Part shown: positions 24,466 to 33,660 of the stretch, in pieces
Layout of the letters: each line of letters opens with the position of its first letter
Position numbering within the stretch: the first letter of the stretch is position 1
Source of the DNA: Marivibrio sp040218065
GTDB lineage: Bacteria; Pseudomonadota; Alphaproteobacteria; UBA8366; Aestuariispiraceae
Reading direction: 5' to 3'
NCBI RefSeq assembly: GCF_040218065.1
Contig: NZ_JAVJQE010000013.1
Span: 744,001 to 808,000 of the forward strand
Length of the DNA: 64,000 nucleotides
Position numbers and translations under genes: made by a program
The notes under the pieces: model-generated
What the model was told of the DNA's origin: nothing
The model's input: only the letters and a program-made list of their open reading frames with translations
The model's database searches: none

Positions 24466-24524
24466 GCCGACGCCCGCCCGTTCCGACGACCGAGGCCGCG
24501 ATCGCGGCGCGCGACGCCTAGCGG

Positions 24525-25490
24525 TTAAAGGTTCGTCAGCGCGTCGATGGTGCGCAGGATTCCCGGGCCGATCAGCACGATGAAGAGGCTCGGCAGGATG
24601 AACACGACCATCGGTACGGTCAGGGTCGCGGGCAGGCGGGCCGCCTTCTCCTCCGCCTTCATCAGGCGTTCGTCACGCATCTCGCGCGCCAGCACGCGCA
24701 GGCTCTGAGCCAGCGGCGTGCCGTATTTCTCGGCCTGGGCGAGGGTCGAGACGAGCGCCCCGACCGACGGGATCCCGGTACGCGCCTCCAAGTTCTGCAA
24801 CGCTTGGCGCCGATCGGCGAGGAAGCCGAGCTCGACCGCGGTCAGCTCAAGCTCCTCCGCCAGATCGGGGCTGTTGGCGCCGATCTCCCGCGCGACGCGG
24901 ACCAACGCGGAATCAAGATTGAGACCGGCCTCGGTGCAGATCACCAGAAGGTCGAGCGCGTCGGGCAAGGCGCGGCTCATCTTCTGGCGGCGCTTGTCGG
25001 CGGCGTTCTTCAGGTAGAGGTCCGGCGCGGCGAAACCGCCCAAGACCGCCCCGGCGGACACCAGCAGCTTGCCGTTCGGCGACAGCGCCCAGAGATCGAG
25101 ACCGTACGTCAGAAGCGCAGCCAGCGCGCCCGCTGCGAAGGGGGCGGCCAGCTTCAAGAAGAGATAGACCGGCACCGCATCGCGCGAGCGAACGCCGGCG
25201 CGGTTCAGCTTGACCTGGGCCTCCTTCGCCTTCGCCCCGCCGAGCAGCCGCATCCGGCGCGCCACCCGTTTGGCGATGGAGACGCCCGCGACCGTCAGGT
25301 CGCGCCGCTTCGGCTGGCGCAGCTGGCGGCGCAAATCCTCGCGTCGGTCGAGGATCGCGCGCGCCCGGCGCGCCGACGGCCCCCGTTCGGTAAGGCCGAG
25401 CCAGACCGCTCCCGTTCCCAGCGCCGCCGACAGTCCGGCGGAGAGGATCGCGATCTGATCGACGCTCAACGCCCAAAGAAAATCAAACAT
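24525..25490 (-). CDS. tadC: Tad pilus inner-membrane platform protein TadC
   Basis: A 321-residue type II secretion F-domain protein. The conserved cytoplasmic F-domain runs from about DALDLLVICTEAGLNLDSALVRVAREI to GTPLAQSLRVLAREMRDERLMKAEEKAARLP, followed by C-terminal membrane helices (VPMVVFILPSLFIVLIGPGIL). Together with TadB it forms the platform on which the ATPase TadA acts. Last gene of the cpa/tad operon, 19 bases after tadB. Confidence 0.93.
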   Translation of the reverse strand: MFDFLWALSVDQIAILSAGLSAALGTGAVWLGLTERGPSARRARAILDRREDLRRQLRQPKRRDLTVAGVSIAKRVARRMRLLGGAKAKEAQVKLNRAGVRSRDAVPVYLFLKLAAPFAAGALAALLTYGLDLWALSPNGKLLVSAGAVLGGFAAPDLYLKNAADKRRQKMSRALPDALDLLVICTEAGLNLDSALVRVAREIGANSPDLAEELELTAVELGFLADRRQALQNLEARTGIPSVGALVSTLAQAEKYGTPLAQSLRVLAREMRDERLMKAEEKAARLPATLTVPMVVFILPSLFIVLIGPGILRTIDALTNL

Positions 25491-25509
25491 CGTCTGCGCC
25501 CTCGCGCCC

Positions 25510-26523
25510 TCAAATGTCGAACCGAACCATCTTCGCCATCACCAGCGCCCCGAAGAGGATCGAGCCGAGGCCGACGCCGATCATGATGTGGCCCCGGGGA
25601 TCGGTGAACAGCTCCATCACATAAGGCTGGTTCACCAGCCAGATGATGCAGAACATCACGAACGGCAGCGACCCGATGATGTAGGCGCTGGCTCGCGCTT
25701 CCGAGGAGACGGCGCGGATCTTGAGCTTCATCTGACGGCGTTTTCGCAGGATTTCCGAGAGATTCTCCAGCGTCTCCGTCAGATTGCCGCCGGTCTCCTT
25801 CTGGACCGAGAGGGTGATGGCGAGGAAACGCAACTCCGGCACCGCCATGCGGCGCGCCGTGCGCTCGATCGCCGCCTCCAGCGGGTGGCCGATGCGCACC
25901 AGATCGCCGATCTCCCGGAACAGTCCGCCGACCGGCTCATGCGCCTCCCGCCCGACGGCGGCCATCGATTCCGAGACCGGCAGGCCCGCCTTTAGGCCGC
26001 GCACGATGATGTCGACGCCTTCCGGCAGGTTCTTGAGGAACGCCGCTTCGCGCCGTCCCGCCCGCCAGCCGAGGAAGGCGTGCGGGAGCGCGATCCCGAC
26101 GCCGAGCCCGCCGATCAGCGCCGCCGCCGGCGGGCCGACGCGCAGGATCAGGAGCGCCGTCACGGTGAAGACCGCCAACGCGACGCTGACCGCCAGATAG
26201 ACGCCGACGCCGCCCGGGAACCCTGCGCGTTGCAGGCGCGTGCGCAACAGCTCGCGCCGCGGCAACAGGCGCATCAGACCGCGGACGGGCCGGTGATGGG
26301 CGGCGCGCAGGCTGGCCCGCTTGCCCTGGTCGCTCGGCCGGGGCGCCGCCTGCTGGCCGACCCGCGCCAGCCGCGCGGCGCGTCTGCGCCGGGCCCGCGC
26401 GAGCGCGCCCTGCAGCAGCGCCGCGCCCACCAGCACCGCGATCGCAACCAGCAGCGCGATCATGGTCTCCAGGAACTGCGGCGGCAGATCGGCGGTCAGA
26501 CGGTTCAGCGCGGCGGCGATCAT
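25510..26523 (-). CDS. tadB: Tad pilus inner-membrane platform protein TadB
   Basis: A 337-residue type II secretion F-domain protein with an N-terminal membrane helix, a basic linker (about residues 35-95), two helices, and the F-domain GVDIIVRGLKAGLPVSESM through KETGGNLTETLENLSEILRKR, then two C-terminal helices. It pairs with TadC. It sits 15 bases after tadA. Confidence 0.93.
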   Translation of the reverse strand: MIAAALNRLTADLPPQFLETMIALLVAIAVLVGAALLQGALARARRRRAARLARVGQQAAPRPSDQGKRASLRAAHHRPVRGLMRLLPRRELLRTRLQRAGFPGGVGVYLAVSVALAVFTVTALLILRVGPPAAALIGGLGVGIALPHAFLGWRAGRREAAFLKNLPEGVDIIVRGLKAGLPVSESMAAVGREAHEPVGGLFREIGDLVRIGHPLEAAIERTARRMAVPELRFLAITLSVQKETGGNLTETLENLSEILRKRRQMKLKIRAVSSEARASAYIIGSLPFVMFCIIWLVNQPYVMELFTDPRGHIMIGVGLGSILFGALVMAKMVRFDI

Positions 26524-26538
26524 GGGCTCTTCCTCCGC

Positions 26539-28224
26539 TCATCCGACCGCGTCGAGAAGCGGCTTCTCGAGCCCGAAATAGGCGGCCTTTTCAGAGAAGT
26601 GCGGGCGCACGCCCGCGGGCTCGAAGGTTCCGATCAGCTTGCCGTTGCGGTCCTCGCCCTCGTAGCGGAAGCGGAACAGCTCCTGCGTCGTAACGATGTC
26701 GCCCTCCATGCCGACCACTTCGGTGACGGAGGTGATGCGCCGCACCCCGTCGCGCATGCGGCTGACCTGCACGATCAGGTCGATGGCCGAGGCGATCTGG
26801 GTGCGCACCGCCTTCGCCGGCAGGTTGATCCCCGCCATGCCGACCATGTTCTCGAGCCGGGTCAGCGCCTCGCGCGGATTGTTGGCGTGGACGGTGCACA
26901 TCGATCCGTCATGGCCGGTGTTCATCGCCTGCAGCATGTCGACGGCCTCCGAGCCGCGCACTTCGCCCAGGATGATGCGGTCCGGGCGCATGCGCAGCGA
27001 GTTCTTGACCAGACCGCGCATGGTCACCTCTCCCTCCCCCTCCAGGTTCGGCGGGCGGGTTTCAAGACGCACCACGTGGGGCTGCTGCAACTGCAGCTCG
27101 GCCGCATCTTCGATGGTGACGATGCGTTCCGTCGTGTCGATCATGCGGCTGAGCGCGTTCAGGAGCGTCGTCTTGCCCGACCCCGTACCGCCGGAGATCA
27201 GGATGTTGAGGCGTGCGCGCGCGGCGATCTGCAAGACCCGCTCCATCGCGGGCGAGATGTTGCCCTGACGGGTCATCACCTCCAGCGTGATCTTCTTCTC
27301 CGAGAACTTGCGGATCGAGATCGACGCCCCGTCGATCGCGAGCGGCGGAATGATGATGTTGACGCGGCTGCCGTCTTCCAAGCGCGCGTCGCACATCGGC
27401 GAGCTTTCGTCGACCCGCCGGCCGATGCGGGTGACGATGCGCGTCGCGATCGCCATCAGGTGCTTGGCGTCGCGGAAGACGACGTCGGTCAACACCAGCT
27501 TGCCGGCGCGCTCGACATAGACCTGGGCGGGACCGTTCACCAGGATGTCGGTCACGCTTTCATCCGCCAGCAGCGACTCCAGCGGGCCGAGACCCAGCAT
27601 GTCGTTCACCAGGATGGTGACCAGGTCGCGCTGCTCCAACGAGTTGAGGCGCAGGCTCAGGTCGCGCATCAGCTCGGGCAGCAGCGCCTCCACCTCGGCC
27701 ACGAGCTCCGGCCGGTCGAGCTTTGCGGCTGCGGTCGCGTCGATTTGATCCATCAGCACCGGCCGCAGGCTTTCGGCCGCCTGCTCCACGCTGGCGCGGC
27801 TGCTCGCGCGGCCTTCGCGCGGGCGCTTGTCGCGATCGTCATCCGCGCCGCGCTCCGGCTCGCGCCGGTCGGTCAGCTCGTCCAGCGTGCGGGCGGGCGG
27901 CGGCCTCGAGGGCGCCGTCGAGTGCGCAGACGGCGACGCTTCGCCCGCAGGGGCCGCGCGCCCTGCGGCCAGATGGGCGTTCAAGAGCTGCGTGACGAGA
28001 TCGCGCTGCTGCAGGGGATTAAGGGTCAGCTGTTCGCGCGCCAGGAAATCGGCGCACAGGCTGCGCACGATTTCCGCCTGGCGCCCCCGCCCCGCCTCCG
28101 GCTCGGCCGACAGCGCGGCGTCGACGCCCTCCTGAAGCCGTTGGCGCAGCGCCGCCGGGTCGCGCGGATCATCCTCCCGATCCTTGCGGTTCACGCGGTT
28201 CGCGATGTCGCTTACCAGAGCCAT
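26539..28224 (-). CDS. tadA: Tad pilus assembly ATPase TadA/CpaF
   Basis: A 561-residue secretion ATPase that powers Flp pilus assembly. Walker A is SGGTGSGKTTLLNAL, Walker B is RPDRIILGEVRGSEAVD, with the Asp box VTIEDAAELQL and the His box TGHDGSMCTVHANNP. The first 200 residues are longer than usual and include a charged, low-complexity linker. I place the start at 28224; it lies inside the 3' end of cpaE (13-base overlap). A longer reading upstream would be out of register with cpaE and has no support. Confidence 0.95.
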   Translation of the reverse strand: MALVSDIANRVNRKDREDDPRDPAALRQRLQEGVDAALSAEPEAGRGRQAEIVRSLCADFLAREQLTLNPLQQRDLVTQLLNAHLAAGRAAPAGEASPSAHSTAPSRPPPARTLDELTDRREPERGADDDRDKRPREGRASSRASVEQAAESLRPVLMDQIDATAAAKLDRPELVAEVEALLPELMRDLSLRLNSLEQRDLVTILVNDMLGLGPLESLLADESVTDILVNGPAQVYVERAGKLVLTDVVFRDAKHLMAIATRIVTRIGRRVDESSPMCDARLEDGSRVNIIIPPLAIDGASISIRKFSEKKITLEVMTRQGNISPAMERVLQIAARARLNILISGGTGSGKTTLLNALSRMIDTTERIVTIEDAAELQLQQPHVVRLETRPPNLEGEGEVTMRGLVKNSLRMRPDRIILGEVRGSEAVDMLQAMNTGHDGSMCTVHANNPREALTRLENMVGMAGINLPAKAVRTQIASAIDLIVQVSRMRDGVRRITSVTEVVGMEGDIVTTQELFRFRYEGEDRNGKLIGTFEPAGVRPHFSEKAAYFGLEKPLLDAVG

Positions 28225-29435
28225 GCGCGCTTCTTCTTCGTCGGAAGGCCGGCGGGATCGACGCAGCGTTCGGCGATCGACGCCACCGCCTTGGCGGCCG
28301 GATGGCCGGCGCGCATCAGCGAGACGATCGGCTTGCCCGCCGCCGCCGCCTCTGCGGCCGGCTTCGGCTGATGCGGGATCATCCAATCGACGGCGTCGCC
28401 GTAGCCTTTCTCGAACTCCTTCACGGTGACGGCGGGTTTTCCGGCCGGCGCCTCATGCAGCGCGATGGCGAGCGACGCGCCCTCGCAGCGCTTTTCGCAC
28501 AGCTGCTTGAGCCGCAGCGCGTCGCGCAGGCCCGCCAGGGTCAGGTCCGAGACGAGGGTCACGCTGTCTGCGCGCGCCAGCACCTCCGGATAAAGCCCAG
28601 CCAGCGTCCGGGGAAGGTCGACGATGAGGCACGGAAAGCTCTCTCCCAGCGCCTCGATCAGGCGCGCGGGCGCGTCGGGGGACGGGAAGACCGGCTGTTC
28701 GGGGTCTTCCTCCGCGGCCAGCACAAAGAGCTTGTCGCCCACGTTCATCATGGCGCTGCCCACGAACAGGCTGTCGATCCGCTCCGGTGACTCCAGCGCA
28801 TCGCGCAACCCGCGTCCCGGCATCAGGTCGAGCGCGAGCGCGCAAGAGCCGAAATGAACGTCCAGATCAATCAGGCCGGTCTCCACCCCGAGCTTCTCCG
28901 CCGCCCACCAGGCGGCGTCGACCGCAAGCGCGCTGGCGCCCACGCCGCCGCGCGCGCCGATCATCAGATTGACGCGCGCGGCGCGCGCTTCCGCCGGACC
29001 CGGACGCGCAGACGGCGGCGGCTCCGCGGTCGGGTTCAGGGCGTCGGCCAGCACTCTTTCGTCCAGCGGCGATACCAGATAGTCGCGGGCCCCGGCGGCG
29101 ATCAGCGCGCGGTAGAGGCCGACGTCGTTATCCCTCCCTACCGCGATGAGGGCGCTCCGAGTGCGGGTCGCGAGCGCTCGGATCCCCTCGACCGCTTCGC
29201 GCTCCGCCAGTTCGGAGACGTCGATCAACGCGACGTCAGCCGTCACTTGCGTTTCGCCGAGCGCTCCCGCCAACCCGCCCGGCGCAACCTCCACCCAGGG
29301 AATCGACTCGCCGTCAGCCAGGCGCCCGAGGCTGTCGCCCAACGCCGGATCGTCCGTGAAGGCGACGACGCTGAGCGCGCTCGCCCCTCGACGCTTGGCG
29401 CGGGCGTCGACGACAGGGTTCAACACTCCCTCCAT
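28212..29435 (-). CDS. cpaE: Pilus localisation ATPase CpaE/TadZ
   Basis: A 407-residue protein with an N-terminal receiver-like domain (LSVVAFTDDPALGDSLGRLADG to about residue 130, no clear phospho-Asp) and a C-terminal ParA/MinD-like ATPase (VNLMIGARGGVGASALAVDAAW as the deviant P-loop, then GLIDLDVHFGSCALALDL). It positions the Tad machine at the pole in relatives. Start chosen at 29435, where AAGGAGGT lies 6 bases upstream; an earlier GTG at 29459 lacks one. Confidence 0.93.
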   Translation of the reverse strand: MEGVLNPVVDARAKRRGASALSVVAFTDDPALGDSLGRLADGESIPWVEVAPGGLAGALGETQVTADVALIDVSELAEREAVEGIRALATRTRSALIAVGRDNDVGLYRALIAAGARDYLVSPLDERVLADALNPTAEPPPSARPGPAEARAARVNLMIGARGGVGASALAVDAAWWAAEKLGVETGLIDLDVHFGSCALALDLMPGRGLRDALESPERIDSLFVGSAMMNVGDKLFVLAAEEDPEQPVFPSPDAPARLIEALGESFPCLIVDLPRTLAGLYPEVLARADSVTLVSDLTLAGLRDALRLKQLCEKRCEGASLAIALHEAPAGKPAVTVKEFEKGYGDAVDWMIPHQPKPAAEAAAAGKPIVSLMRAGHPAAKAVASIAERCVDPAGLPTKKKRAWLW

Positions 29436-29451
29436 GCCGCGACCTCCTTGC

Positions 29452-30063
29452 TTATTCACCGCCGGACGTCGACCCGCTCACCGTGTAGTCGGTGAAGATG
29501 ATCGCGCCCCGTCGATTGGCGTCGATGACGACGGTGAGCTTGTCGGAATCAAGCGGTCCGCTCCCGCGCCCGCCCGCCAGGTCGTTCGGATCAGCGATCA
29601 TGCGCGCGAGATTCGACTGGGTGGCGCAGCCCCAATTGGACGCCGGCAGGTTGGAAAAGTCCTGGGTCGGAGGGTCCGACCAGTCGGCGCATGTCGGCGG
29701 CGTCGCGACGGTGCGGATCAGCGTCAGCCGCAGTTCCGGCCCCCCGTCGAGCCCGGCGCGCGCCGCAATCGACCGGCCCGGCGCGGCGAGCAGTCGTTCG
29801 AGGCGCGCGCGCTGAGCCGGCTCGCCGCCCTCGATGATCAGCCGGTCCCCATATCCGAACCGGCGCTCGGCCAGGAATCGCTCCGCCGCGACCGCGGCGC
29901 GCTCGATCGACAGCTCGCCGACGCGCCGTTCGGTCTTCAGCGCGGCGAGTTCTATCGCCCGCGACTCTTCCGAGGGCTGGCGGTCGAGCTTCGTCGATCC
30001 GCAGCCGGCCAGCGCGGCGGCGGCGAATGCGAGGCACAATAGAGCGGGTTTGCCGGCGAGCAT
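29452..30063 (-). CDS. cpaD: CpaD-type pilus lipoprotein
   Basis: A 203-residue lipoprotein: signal LLCLAFAAAALAGC with a clear lipobox, then a CpaD-like domain including the C-terminal CADWSDPPTQDFSNLPASNWGC segment conserved in the family and NLARMIADPNDL. It is thought to help the CpaC secretin. The ATG at 30063 has GAGGAG eight bases upstream; an in-frame ATG at 30078 that overlaps the cpaC stop (ATGA) would add MRRKR. Confidence 0.9.
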   Translation of the reverse strand: MLAGKPALLCLAFAAAALAGCGSTKLDRQPSEESRAIELAALKTERRVGELSIERAAVAAERFLAERRFGYGDRLIIEGGEPAQRARLERLLAAPGRSIAARAGLDGGPELRLTLIRTVATPPTCADWSDPPTQDFSNLPASNWGCATQSNLARMIADPNDLAGGRGSGPLDSDKLTVVIDANRRGAIIFTDYTVSGSTSGGE

Positions 30064-30074
30064 GCGCTTTCTCC

Positions 30075-31436
30075 TCATCGCAGGATGAAACCGGCCGGGC
30101 CGACGCCGCCTTCGCGGCCGTCGACGCCCAGCGGCTGCGCCGCCGCGTCGGGGAGGCGTTGCTCGTAGGCGGCGCCGGTCATGTTGCGCACGCCGTCGCT
30201 GGGCGCGATGAAGCCGTCGGTCGGCGCCGCCAATCGCCCGTTGCTGGGCCGCACGACGTAGGGCGTCACAATCACGACGAGTTCGCTTTCCTCACGTTGG
30301 AACTCGTTGGAGCGGAACAGCGCCCCCAACACCGGGATGTCGCCCAAGCCCGGGATGCGGCTTACGTTCTGGTTCGTGGTGTTCTGCAACAACCCCGCGA
30401 TCGCAAAACTCTGACCGGAGCCGAGGGTGACCGTCGTCTCCGCCCGGCGGGTCGTCAACGCCGGCACGTTGAAGCCGGCGAAGGCGACCGCCCCCGCGGC
30501 CGAGAGCTGGCTCACCTCGCTGCGCACGGTGATTTGGAGTTGCCCGTCGTCGAGCACGACGGGCATGAAGCCGAGCGAGACGCCGAATTCGCGGTAGGCC
30601 ACGGTGAGCGTCTCGTTGTCCTGCGGCACGGGGATCGGAAACTCCCCGCCGGCCAGGAAGTTCGCGGTCTCGCCCGACAACGCGGTCAGGTTAGGCTCCG
30701 CCAGGACCGTGATCAGCCCCTGATCGTCCAGCGCGTCGACGATGCTGTTCACGTCGAGGCCCGACCCGTCATAGCCGAAGCTGCCCACGGCCGAGCCGGA
30801 GGTCGCCCCGTCGATGAACGCGCCGGTGCTGAGGCCCAGCGTGAAGTCCCCGATATTGCGCAGCACGTCCCAGCTGAAGCCCAACTGTTTGGCGATGTCG
30901 CGACTGACCTCCGCGATGCGCACGCGAAGATTGACCTGATGCGGCGTGGCGATCTTCAGACGGTTCAGCACCGCGCCCTCCTCGCCGATCAGCTGCTCGG
31001 CCAGCGACGTCACGTCCTCGGCCGCCTCCGCGCTCTCGACCAGGCCCGTCAGCACCAGCGAATTGTTGAGGGAGGCGACCTGCACCTGCGCGCCCGGACG
31101 AACCTGGGCGATCAACTCGCGAAGACGCGTCAGCCCGTGCTCCACCACCACCCGTCGATCGACCACCGTCTCCTCCGCCCGATCGACCGCGTAGATCGCG
31201 GTCTCGCCGGTCCGTTTGGCGAACAGATAGACGAGCCGCGGCGACTTCAACTCGACGTCGGCGATCTCGGGATTGGCGACATAGACGGCGCTGGCGGGAC
31301 GGCTAAGGCTGACCATCCGGCCGCCGCCGACCTCCAGGAAGAGCGCCTCCTGGGCCGCTGCGCTCGGCCCGATCGGATCGGCAAGCGCAAGCGCCAACGC
31401 GGCGAGCGCCGTGCGGACGGTCGACCGGGGGCTCAC
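30075..31436 (-). CDS. cpaC: Outer-membrane secretin CpaC/RcpA
   Basis: A 453-residue secretin with signal peptide (cleavage near SAAAQ/EALF), a BON-like/N-terminal domain, and the secretin core: ITVLAEPNLTALSGETANFLAGGEFPIP and the VxPxVs-type strands, with SFAIAGLLQNTTNQNVSRIPGLGDIPVLGALF near the end. It forms the outer-membrane gate for the Flp pilus. GTG start overlaps the cpaB stop (GTGA). Confidence 0.95.
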   Translation of the reverse strand: MSPRSTVRTALAALALALADPIGPSAAAQEALFLEVGGGRMVSLSRPASAVYVANPEIADVELKSPRLVYLFAKRTGETAIYAVDRAEETVVDRRVVVEHGLTRLRELIAQVRPGAQVQVASLNNSLVLTGLVESAEAAEDVTSLAEQLIGEEGAVLNRLKIATPHQVNLRVRIAEVSRDIAKQLGFSWDVLRNIGDFTLGLSTGAFIDGATSGSAVGSFGYDGSGLDVNSIVDALDDQGLITVLAEPNLTALSGETANFLAGGEFPIPVPQDNETLTVAYREFGVSLGFMPVVLDDGQLQITVRSEVSQLSAAGAVAFAGFNVPALTTRRAETTVTLGSGQSFAIAGLLQNTTNQNVSRIPGLGDIPVLGALFRSNEFQREESELVVIVTPYVVRPSNGRLAAPTDGFIAPSDGVRNMTGAAYEQRLPDAAAQPLGVDGREGGVGPAGFILR

Positions 31437-32395
31437 CAGCCGGCTCCCTTGAAGCTTTTGACCTCGCGCGCGCCGCCCCGCACGATGCTGACTTCGATCG
31501 GCGGCGGGGGCGCCGGGGCGTCGGCCTTGGGCGGCGTGCGGCCGCGATGGAAGAACAGCGTCGCCTCGTCGTCCCAGGTGAGGCTCGGGACGGTCTCCTC
31601 CGCGGCGCCCGGCCCCGCGGCGGTCTCCAGCGCGGCGAGGCGGGCGATCGCGGTCTCAGGCGCCAGCTCCTCCTCCTCCTCCGGGATCTCCTGGGCCAGC
31701 GCGCGCAGCGACAGCGACAACACGCCCATGGTCATCGCGACCGCGATCACCTCCGCCTCTTTCGGCGCGACTTCCAACGTCGCTGTCTTGGCGAGCTCGG
31801 GCTCACCCTCCTGATCATTGGTCCGTTGATCGACGGCCAACACGCGCACGGCGCGCAACACGGTCTGGGAGGCGCGACGCTCGCGGCCGGCGACATCGAG
31901 GGAGACGGTCACCAGCAGATCCACGGAATCGCCGGGAAAGACGAAACCCGAGATGCCCGTGGTCGCGTTGATCGGAACGGAGACTGCGCGCATGCCCGGC
32001 GCCAGCACCGCGGCCAGGAAGCCGCGGTCGCCGGGACGCACCAGTTTGGGTTGCGTAATCGGCTCGCCGGCCGCCAAGGGCTGACGGGCGACGGCGCCGT
32101 CCAACTGCCCCTCCTCGAATGCGTTGCGCAGGATGTAGCTGTCCGGGACCGCCGCGTCCGGGAAGGCGACCCAGTCGACGTGCTCCGGCTTGAGGAAGGA
32201 TCCGGTCGGCAGGCTCTCGGCCGCGACCAGGACTTCGACGGCGGGGCGCGGTTCGGGCGCCTCGGTCTGCCGGGCGGCGAGCGCGGCTTCGAAGTGCGCG
32301 CGTTGGGCCGCCAGCCAGTTCTGAGCCAGGAACCCCGCGCCGATCGCCGCGGCGAGCGCCAGGAAGCCGAGCAGCAATGTCTTGGGACGCAACAT
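31433..32395 (-). CDS. cpaB: Pilus assembly protein CpaB/RcpC
   Basis: A 320-residue inner-membrane-anchored periplasmic protein. One N-terminal helix (TLLLGFLALAAAIGAGFLAQ), then a SAF domain (VEVLVAAESLPTGSFLKPEHVDW, EGAVARQPLAAGEPI region) and RcpC domain (GMRAVSVPINATTGISGFVFPGDSVDLLVT). The C-terminal 100 residues are Pro/Glu-rich and less conserved. It follows cpaA by 18 bases. Confidence 0.93.
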   Translation of the reverse strand: MLRPKTLLLGFLALAAAIGAGFLAQNWLAAQRAHFEAALAARQTEAPEPRPAVEVLVAAESLPTGSFLKPEHVDWVAFPDAAVPDSYILRNAFEEGQLDGAVARQPLAAGEPITQPKLVRPGDRGFLAAVLAPGMRAVSVPINATTGISGFVFPGDSVDLLVTVSLDVAGRERRASQTVLRAVRVLAVDQRTNDQEGEPELAKTATLEVAPKEAEVIAVAMTMGVLSLSLRALAQEIPEEEEELAPETAIARLAALETAAGPGAAEETVPSLTWDDEATLFFHRGRTPPKADAPAPPPPIEVSIVRGGAREVKSFKGAGW

Positions 32396-32413
32396 GGGGC
32401 GCTCCTTATCGTC

Positions 32414-32932
32414 TCAAAGCGGGGGCCAAAGACGCGCGATCAGCAGCAGGCCGCCGCCGGCGATGGCCAGGCCGTAGGGAATGCGCCGCGGCGGCTCGAC
32501 CGCCACATCGAAGCCGGCGACCATCAGCCCTTGGCGCAGCGGCCCGGACAGAACCCAGAGGATCGACAGCGCGCCCCCGAGGAGCGCCGTCTGGAGCAGC
32601 AGCGGCGCGATCTCGCCGGGCCCCGCCCACAAGGCGAGCGCCGCGAACAACTTGACGTCGCCGGCGCCGATCAGACGTACGGCGTAGGCGACGAAGCCGA
32701 CGAGCAGCAGTACGCCTGCGACGAGCGCAGCCGCGCCGATCGGCCCGCCGGTCTGGAGTTGGAAAACCAGACCGAGCGCGCCGACTGCAAGCGCGATCGC
32801 ATTGGGAATGAGAAACCGTCGGAGGTCGCTTACCGCCGCCGCGATCAGCAGCGCCGCCAGCAACGAGAGCGGCAAGGCCGGGCCGATAATCAGCTCGGCC
32901 GTGCGCGGGCTCATCCAGGTGAAACTCTCCAT
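32414..32932 (-). CDS. cpaA: Prepilin peptidase CpaA/TadV (A24 family)
   Basis: A 172-residue membrane aspartyl protease that processes Flp prepilin. The two catalytic aspartates are in AAAVSDLRRFLIPN (Asp36) and the GxGD motif IGAGDVKLF (Asp92). About five to six hydrophobic spans. No N-methylation domain, as expected for the short Tad type. Confidence 0.93.
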   Translation of the reverse strand: MESFTWMSPRTAELIIGPALPLSLLAALLIAAAVSDLRRFLIPNAIALAVGALGLVFQLQTGGPIGAAALVAGVLLLVGFVAYAVRLIGAGDVKLFAALALWAGPGEIAPLLLQTALLGGALSILWVLSGPLRQGLMVAGFDVAVEPPRRIPYGLAIAGGGLLLIARLWPPL

Positions 32933-33122
32933 CGCTCGCGTCCTCCGCCGAAGGGGCGCAGACCCAGCGCCGCTTCGACCCTCCTTCTGGAACGAACGCC
33001 CCTAAAGCATGCCCCCCTTAGGGTCGCCATCCTCGACCCGATGGAACAGGGGGCCGGCGGGAGCGCGGCGGCGGTCGATTCTTCGAGACCGTCCGCGCCC
33101 CCGCCGTCCGGGAGACGCGCGA

Positions 33123-33353
33123 TCAGGTTCCGCCGCTGGTCGTTGTGGTGGTGTCCGTCGAACCGCCCGCCGACCCGGCGGCGTTCTGAAGCTCGGTGTC
33201 GACGACGCCGAAGATGCTGACCAGGGACGTGCCCATGGCTTCGAGCGCGGCGATGGCCGCCACGGAGACGAGCGCTGCGATCAGGCCGTACTCGATCGCG
33301 GTGGCGCCCTCTTCTTCCCGCAGGAAGGACTTGAAGGTTTTAAGAACGGACAT
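33123..33353 (-). CDS. flp: Flp-family type IVb pilin
   Basis: A 76-residue prepilin. The leader ends REEEG/ATAIEYGLIAAL, with cleavage after Gly16 and the pilin Glu+5-Tyr+6. The hydrophobic helix follows, then a tail unusually rich in Ser/Thr/Gly (SAGGSTDTTTTTSGGT), longer than the usual 50-60-residue Flp pilins and possibly a glycosylation target. The ATG at 33353 has GGGAG nearby; a GTG at 33362 would add three residues. It is the first gene of the minus-strand pilus operon, downstream of an AT-rich island, and is separated from cpaA by 190 bases. Confidence 0.93.
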   Translation of the reverse strand: MSVLKTFKSFLREEEGATAIEYGLIAALVSVAAIAALEAMGTSLVSIFGVVDTELQNAAGSAGGSTDTTTTTSGGT

Positions 33354-33445
33354 GACTGACACTCCCTCTCTTTATGCGATGCGCGCTCTCGATCTCGGAT
33401 GACGCGCGGATGGGCCGGTCGCCCTGGCCGGACCATCGGGGCAAA

Positions 33446-33459
33446 GTGACGTCCGTCAC
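33446..33459. promoter_or_regulatory. GTGACG/CGTCAC inverted repeat upstream of flp
   Basis: GTGACGTCCGTCAC has perfect 6-base arms with a 2-base centre, about 95 bases upstream of the flp start. A second inverted repeat, GTTTC (33465-33469) and GAAAC (33476-33480), is adjacent. Candidate regulator sites for the pilus operon; the binding protein is unknown. Confidence 0.4.
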
Positions 33460-33479
33460 AACAAGTTTCGTTCGGGAAA

Positions 33480-33660
33480 CGTTTTAGTTTTCAAGTGTTC
33501 GTCATTATAATTTTTGTAAAAATTTCAATTAAAGGAGTTTATCCACAACCCCTCTGAGCATTTTGTTCCGATCACTCTATATATTGTTAAAGTTTTTGGT
33601 GATTGTTTCAAATTATACCAATAATTTTACTCGATTTCCGAACGAAGCCCGCGCGATAAT
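33480..33660. promoter_or_regulatory. AT-rich island between flp and the TadG-like gene (divergent promoter region)
   Basis: About 180 bases of roughly 70% A+T inside an otherwise about 70% G+C sequence; the wider gene-free stretch is 33354-33773. On the minus strand there is a possible promoter with TATAAT (complement of 33504-33509) 18 bases from TTTAAT (complement of 33528-33533). TTATCCACA at 33539-33547 equals a DnaA-box consensus but stands alone. Such islands upstream of pilus or surface genes are typical binding regions for AT-specific regulators such as MucR/Ros-type or H-NS-like proteins; that role is inference. Confidence 0.6.

Noticed and set aside
24495..24508. GCCGCGATCGCGGC palindrome between tadD and tadC
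   Set aside because: Short, no T run, and similar GC palindromes are frequent here; not enough to call a terminator.
33539..33547. TTATCCACA, a perfect DnaA box in the AT-rich island, hinting at an origin
   Set aside because: A single box with no cluster, no dnaA/parAB/repABC genes nearby; the AT-rich promoter explanation is simpler.
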